From NCBI GenBank assembly GCA_949130495.1, contig OX422214.1:7238046-7302045 (forward strand): a stretch of DNA of 64,000 nt, in the 5' to 3' direction. The translations under genes were made by a program, and so were the position numbers. Below, piece by piece: positions 60,640 through 64,000 of this stretch. This DNA is from Sambucus nigra. Lineage: Eukaryota > Streptophyta > Magnoliopsida > Dipsacales > Adoxaceae. Positions within the stretch are counted from its first letter, which is position 1, and each line of letters opens with the position of its first letter. The notes beneath the pieces are model-generated. The model did not search any database, was not told the origin of the DNA, and saw nothing but the letters and a program-made list of their open reading frames with translations.

Positions 60640-61575
60640 ATAGTTTGAAATATAATGAAAAGCAAAAAAAAAATCATCAATGAATTAAGCTCAAGCAAAT
60701 CATTAAACATTAACACTTCTCCCCCATAATTCGTTCTCCCCCTTTTTATAATGTCCCGAAATAGACAAATATGAAGAACACAATTGAATGCAAATGGCTA
60801 ATGTCACAAGGTAATAAACTTTGTCTTTTTAAAATTTTTTATTTAAAAAAAAAAATACAACAAAATTACACACCATGAACTAACACTAAGACGACCAAAT
60901 CGTGAATACGGAATAAATGGGTGTGAACCAATTCGAAAGAAAAATCATTGCAATAACGCATAACATATGTGCACAATGAATCCGGATACTCGTAACGAAT
61001 GAACTGAACATGTCCTTAGGTGTCAAAAAATGTTGAATTTAGATCACATAAACTCAATCCATCAACACATCAATGTCAAAAGTGATTCTCACACCAATAA
61101 TGTCTAAAACTATGTAATGCTTTTTCATGATGTTGTCATGACGTGCAAACCCGTTTTTATATTCCATCCAATCTCCGTCATTAATAATAATGCCTTTTAA
61201 TTTTGGGGTGCTGAAACTTAATTCTCTCCTTAGAGAAATCCTATTGGCCCACTTTTCGGCATATTTTTCTTTTTATTTCCTTTATTTTTTTTCTTTTGGT
61301 ATTTTTTAAATGGTGGCTTTTACGACGAGTCAATTTGATACTCTCGCAGCCCTTTCCCGTGAACACTCATCATTTTTTTCAATTTTAATCCTCGGGGTAA
61401 ACGGTTCTTACAAGCACTGCTTCCAATTTCAAGTTTTATTGCATTTGGTTCGCTTTAAAGACATGATTGAGATGACAACACTCAAACCAATATGTGATAA
61501 ACAAGTATGATAATCAAACAAATCCGTGCAAGTGTGCATTAAAGGCAAATATGAGTCAAACATATAGGTAGTTGT
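60640..61575 (-). mobile_element. Decayed relative of the gag-only element, minus strand
   Basis: On the minus strand this aligns with 8690-9657 and 12516-12550 of the gag-only element. Shared landmarks are 'tttgactcat', 'gcacgaatttgtttgatta', 'tacatagtttt(a/g)gac(a/g)ttattggtgtg', 'acacctaaggac', 'ttcacacccattt' and the purine block near 60722-60750. It lacks the catat-flanked solo LTR, so it shows the empty site. Gag and LTRs are not found beside it. Confidence 0.7.
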
Positions 61576-62378
61576 GGTGACAAATATTTTCAACACAGAT
61601 AAATAAGAGAAGCGAAATCACCAAGCAAAATAAAGAAGATAAAATGCCAATCACACAACAGGGGATGTACGTGGTTCAGCAAGAATGCCTACTTTCACGG
61701 TGGTGCAGTCAATTTTATTTCTATATACTCCGGGGAGCATTTACCGAGAATGCAGTGCGTGTCTTTTGCCCCAGACTTAGGGTTTATTATATACATATTT
61801 GTCTTCGGGGAGTGGGGGTGTTGGACTCCCCCACGTTTACCATCTTCTCCTGAAACCTCTCTTTATGAGAACATAGGAGAAGACTCAGTCGTAATTCTAT
61901 TCAATTTAGGTAAGGGGTTTGGACTTTGGGCCGCTTTAATTAGGCTACTCGTCCGGGCCCGTAATGCCAAATACGGGTACCCACAATTGCCCCTAAATTT
62001 GTTGGGCCACAATTTGGGCTCAATAAATTTAAATGATTTGTCATAATGGCTCTTTTTCATATCACGTAACTCTTCCCAAAGTTTGAGGAGTGATTTAGGC
62101 GGCATTTGCTTCGTGTCTTGTGCGCGATGATTAGTAACATTTAAAAGTCATTTTGAGCAGCGTTTCATTGTTACCGTTTCAAGCTTCTTAGTGTTCTTCC
62201 ACCGTCTGCGAGTTTTAGAAATTTGTGCCCTCTTCTCCAGGTCTTCATTTTCTTTGCTTTTGATCTCCCTCGTCATTTGGGCTTGTGATGTTGCATTGTC
62301 CGAGTCAAACTTTCATCTCGTAAGTCTCATTTGCTTTCTTTATGTGCTTTCTTTGAATTTGTAGTTTAGGGTCTACAA
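61576..62378 (+). other. Leader or LTR remnant upstream of the Transposase_28-like gene
   Basis: The tract 61660-61760 (gtggttcagcaagaatgcc, then 'ctccggggagcattta') is a block often found in plant repeats near element ends. A pyrimidine-rich leader with acceptor-like 'cttctccag' (62240) precedes the ATG at 62379. No terminal repeat could be paired within the window. Confidence 0.4.
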
Positions 62379-64000
62379 ATGGCAAAGATAGGTAATAGAT
62401 CAGTGTTCGAGTTTAGGAAATTTTACAATATCCTCGAGTGGGTAGAGATTGAGTGTGCCTCTCTTCATAAAAATGTTAGAGAGATAGATGGCGCTCATTG
62501 GATTCACGTCTTGTTGCTTTCCCAAGGGGGGCTTACTTTTCCTCCAAACGATTTATTCTTGTATTTATTTGGTTATGTCAACATTGTTCCTGCACAGTCT
62601 TCGCCCAATTTATGGAAGATAATCAATGGCGTCCATAGAATAAATCAACTTTATGGAACCAAATTAGGGCTCGCCGAAGTTTGTTTTTGCTACTCATTCT
62701 CTCGAACTAGCTCTGGTGTTCTTTATCTCAAGGTTAGGAGTCCTGATAGGGTATTGGTAGTAAACCTACCTGATTCCCACAAGGATTTCTAGAAAGATGG
62801 CTTTCTTATTAGAAATTGGCAGTTCTCCACCCAGACTGAGGGGTCGAGGTCTGATAGGTTTACTGTTCCCTTTTATGGGGAAGAGTACATAGGTAGTCTT
62901 TGCTCTGTCCTTTCAATTTCTTTGTTAATGTGCGACCTTTCTGACTCTTTCTTGTTTTCTTTTCAGCGAGGTCGAAGAACTTGGAACCTGCCCTCAGCGA
63001 GGTTCGACTTTCAGAGTTGGTTAAAGCTTGGAGTATCAGGGAGCCCTTGGCTGACGGTGAACATCCCCGATCTGCTACTTTCTTGCTCGAGTACAAAAAT
63101 GTTGGGTCTAGTTTTATAACAAGGCCCGTGGATAGCATTCCCGAGTTTGATATTTTCGAAGAAGCTGTTGCCGATCCCATTCAGTTGGATGAGGAAGAGA
63201 GCAGTTCTGAGAGTGATACCAAGGGAGGAGTTGAAGGTGGTCTCGGTGAGGAGAGCTCTAGCAGTGACAATTATTCTAGCTCAGAAGAAGTTTCTGAAGC
63301 CCAAGGACCATCAAGTACATCCAGCAGCTCTAGTGAGGAAATAGTTCCCCCAAGAAAAAACTTGATCCGTGATGATGATGATGATGATGTGATCCTTGCT
63401 CAAAGGTCGAAGAAACAAAAGTCCAGTAGTGGGGCTATTGCTACTGGTTCTCGGTCTGCTGCTCAGGAGGAGGAGAAGAAGAGAAAGGAAGAAGAGCAGG
63501 TGAGAGAGAGAGAGGAAGAGGGAAGAAGAGAAGAAGAAGATTGAGGAGAGGAAGAAGGTCGAGGAGAGGAGGGGGATAGAGAAGGACAAGGAAAAGGAGG
63601 AAGAAAGGAGAAAAATGGAGGCGAGGATAAAGGCTGGACAGACCTTAGTGCCGGTGTTCGCGTTGCCAGAGAGGGCCTTGGTTGCCACTTCTCCTAAATT
63701 GGCCCCTGCACTGCTCGAGAGAGCAGTCCTTCCTCCTGATTGCCAGAGGACGATGGGGACTGACCAGTTAGCCCTGTAAGCGAGTCAGAGGCTAGCCTTG
63801 GTAAGTCTATTTCTCTTTTCTAATGTTTATCAAATTCTGTCTGTTTCCTTCTTCTAATATCTTCTTTTACTTGCAGTTTGTGACTGATTTTACTGTGCTC
63901 TATCGCTCTTGTGATGAGCTGGTCAATAAGAATGGTGAGATAAATAAGCAGAATGCTGCTTTAAGAGTGAAGATTGCCAAGCTCGATGCTAGCTTGAAGG
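62379..64000 (+). pseudogene. Transposase_28-type ('putative gypsy-type transposon') gene, 5' part, broken
   Basis: The ATG at 62379 opens a frame whose residues about 50-100 (LLLSQGGLTFPPNDLFLYLF, VPAQSSPNLWKIING) and about 105-150 follow the plant Transposase_28 (PF04195) pattern: FPxxPF, APxQLxPNSW, then a Tyr/Phe-rich block and LPDSHK. A TAG at 62790-62792 interrupts it where the family usually has Trp; the same frame runs on to YGEEYI. A phase-1 intron follows (62893-62966, GTAG...TTTTCAG). Exon 2 goes on in frame (RSKNLEPALSEV), then becomes Ser/Glu-rich and Lys/Glu coiled-coil. One frameshift lies in purine-rich 63478-63540 and a TAA at 63777. A second intron (63801-63876) leads to exon 3 (FVTDFTVLYRSCDELVNKNG), again coiled-coil, running off the window. 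The function of this family is unknown. Three breaks make it a pseudogene. Confidence 0.65.

Noticed and set aside
63311..63688. Minus-strand Ser/Leu-rich frame of 125 codons
   Set aside because: It is the antisense shadow of the acidic and Lys/Glu-rich exon of the Transposase_28-like gene.

Overview
This is plant nuclear DNA: AT-rich, dense in microsatellites, and made almost entirely of nested transposable elements, with no complete host gene. Evidence for a flowering plant includes LTR retrotransposons primed by initiator-Met tRNA, a Copia-type gag, Helitron-like 3' ends, and broken pieces of plant genes (type 2 metallothionein, RPT4, SMC2, malate dehydrogenase, alpha/beta hydrolase, CCCH zinc finger), some with splice junctions retained. 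The species cannot be named.

Layout. 1-1805: unresolved repetitive DNA, a TA microsatellite and a probable Ogre/Tat leader fragment. 1806-13329: an old gag-only Copia-like element (TR-GAG type) with one intact 625-codon gag (6532-8409). Its 5' LTR is split by a solo LTR (2006-5474), its interior by an inverted solo LTR (9658-12510), and its 3' LTR is cut short at 13329. 13330-21976 and 22008-27780: two minus-strand Helitron-like units holding gene fragments. 27813-58803: a plus-strand Helitron-like unit inflated by a young LARD-like element (27918-37642, perfect TSD, LTRs about 99% identical by eye), a second non-autonomous element (41236-52029, carrying a solo LTR at 43062-44652) and a further solo LTR (55994-58320). 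58804-64000: a foldback, a decayed relative of the gag-only element (60640-61575, minus), and the 5' part of a broken gene of the plant 'putative gypsy-type transposon' (Transposase_28) family running off the end.

Most striking signal. Five of the LTR families here, including the unrelated Copia type, carry a compact array of short CpG-containing palindromes, with a different core in most families: CGATCGATCG, GGACCGATCCGG, TCGTTCGAACGA, CGAATCGATTCG (shared by two families) and CGGACCGGTC. The long-LTR families also share an AG|GCAAGT (GC-AG type) splice donor, a conserved YAG|GTG acceptor exon, a recurring box of about 95 bp with a UUCG hairpin, and a conserved LTR 3' end. This looks like a modular non-coding architecture shared by otherwise diverged, mostly non-autonomous elements.

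All coordinates and identities were read by eye; family names rest on remembered motifs, not database searches.
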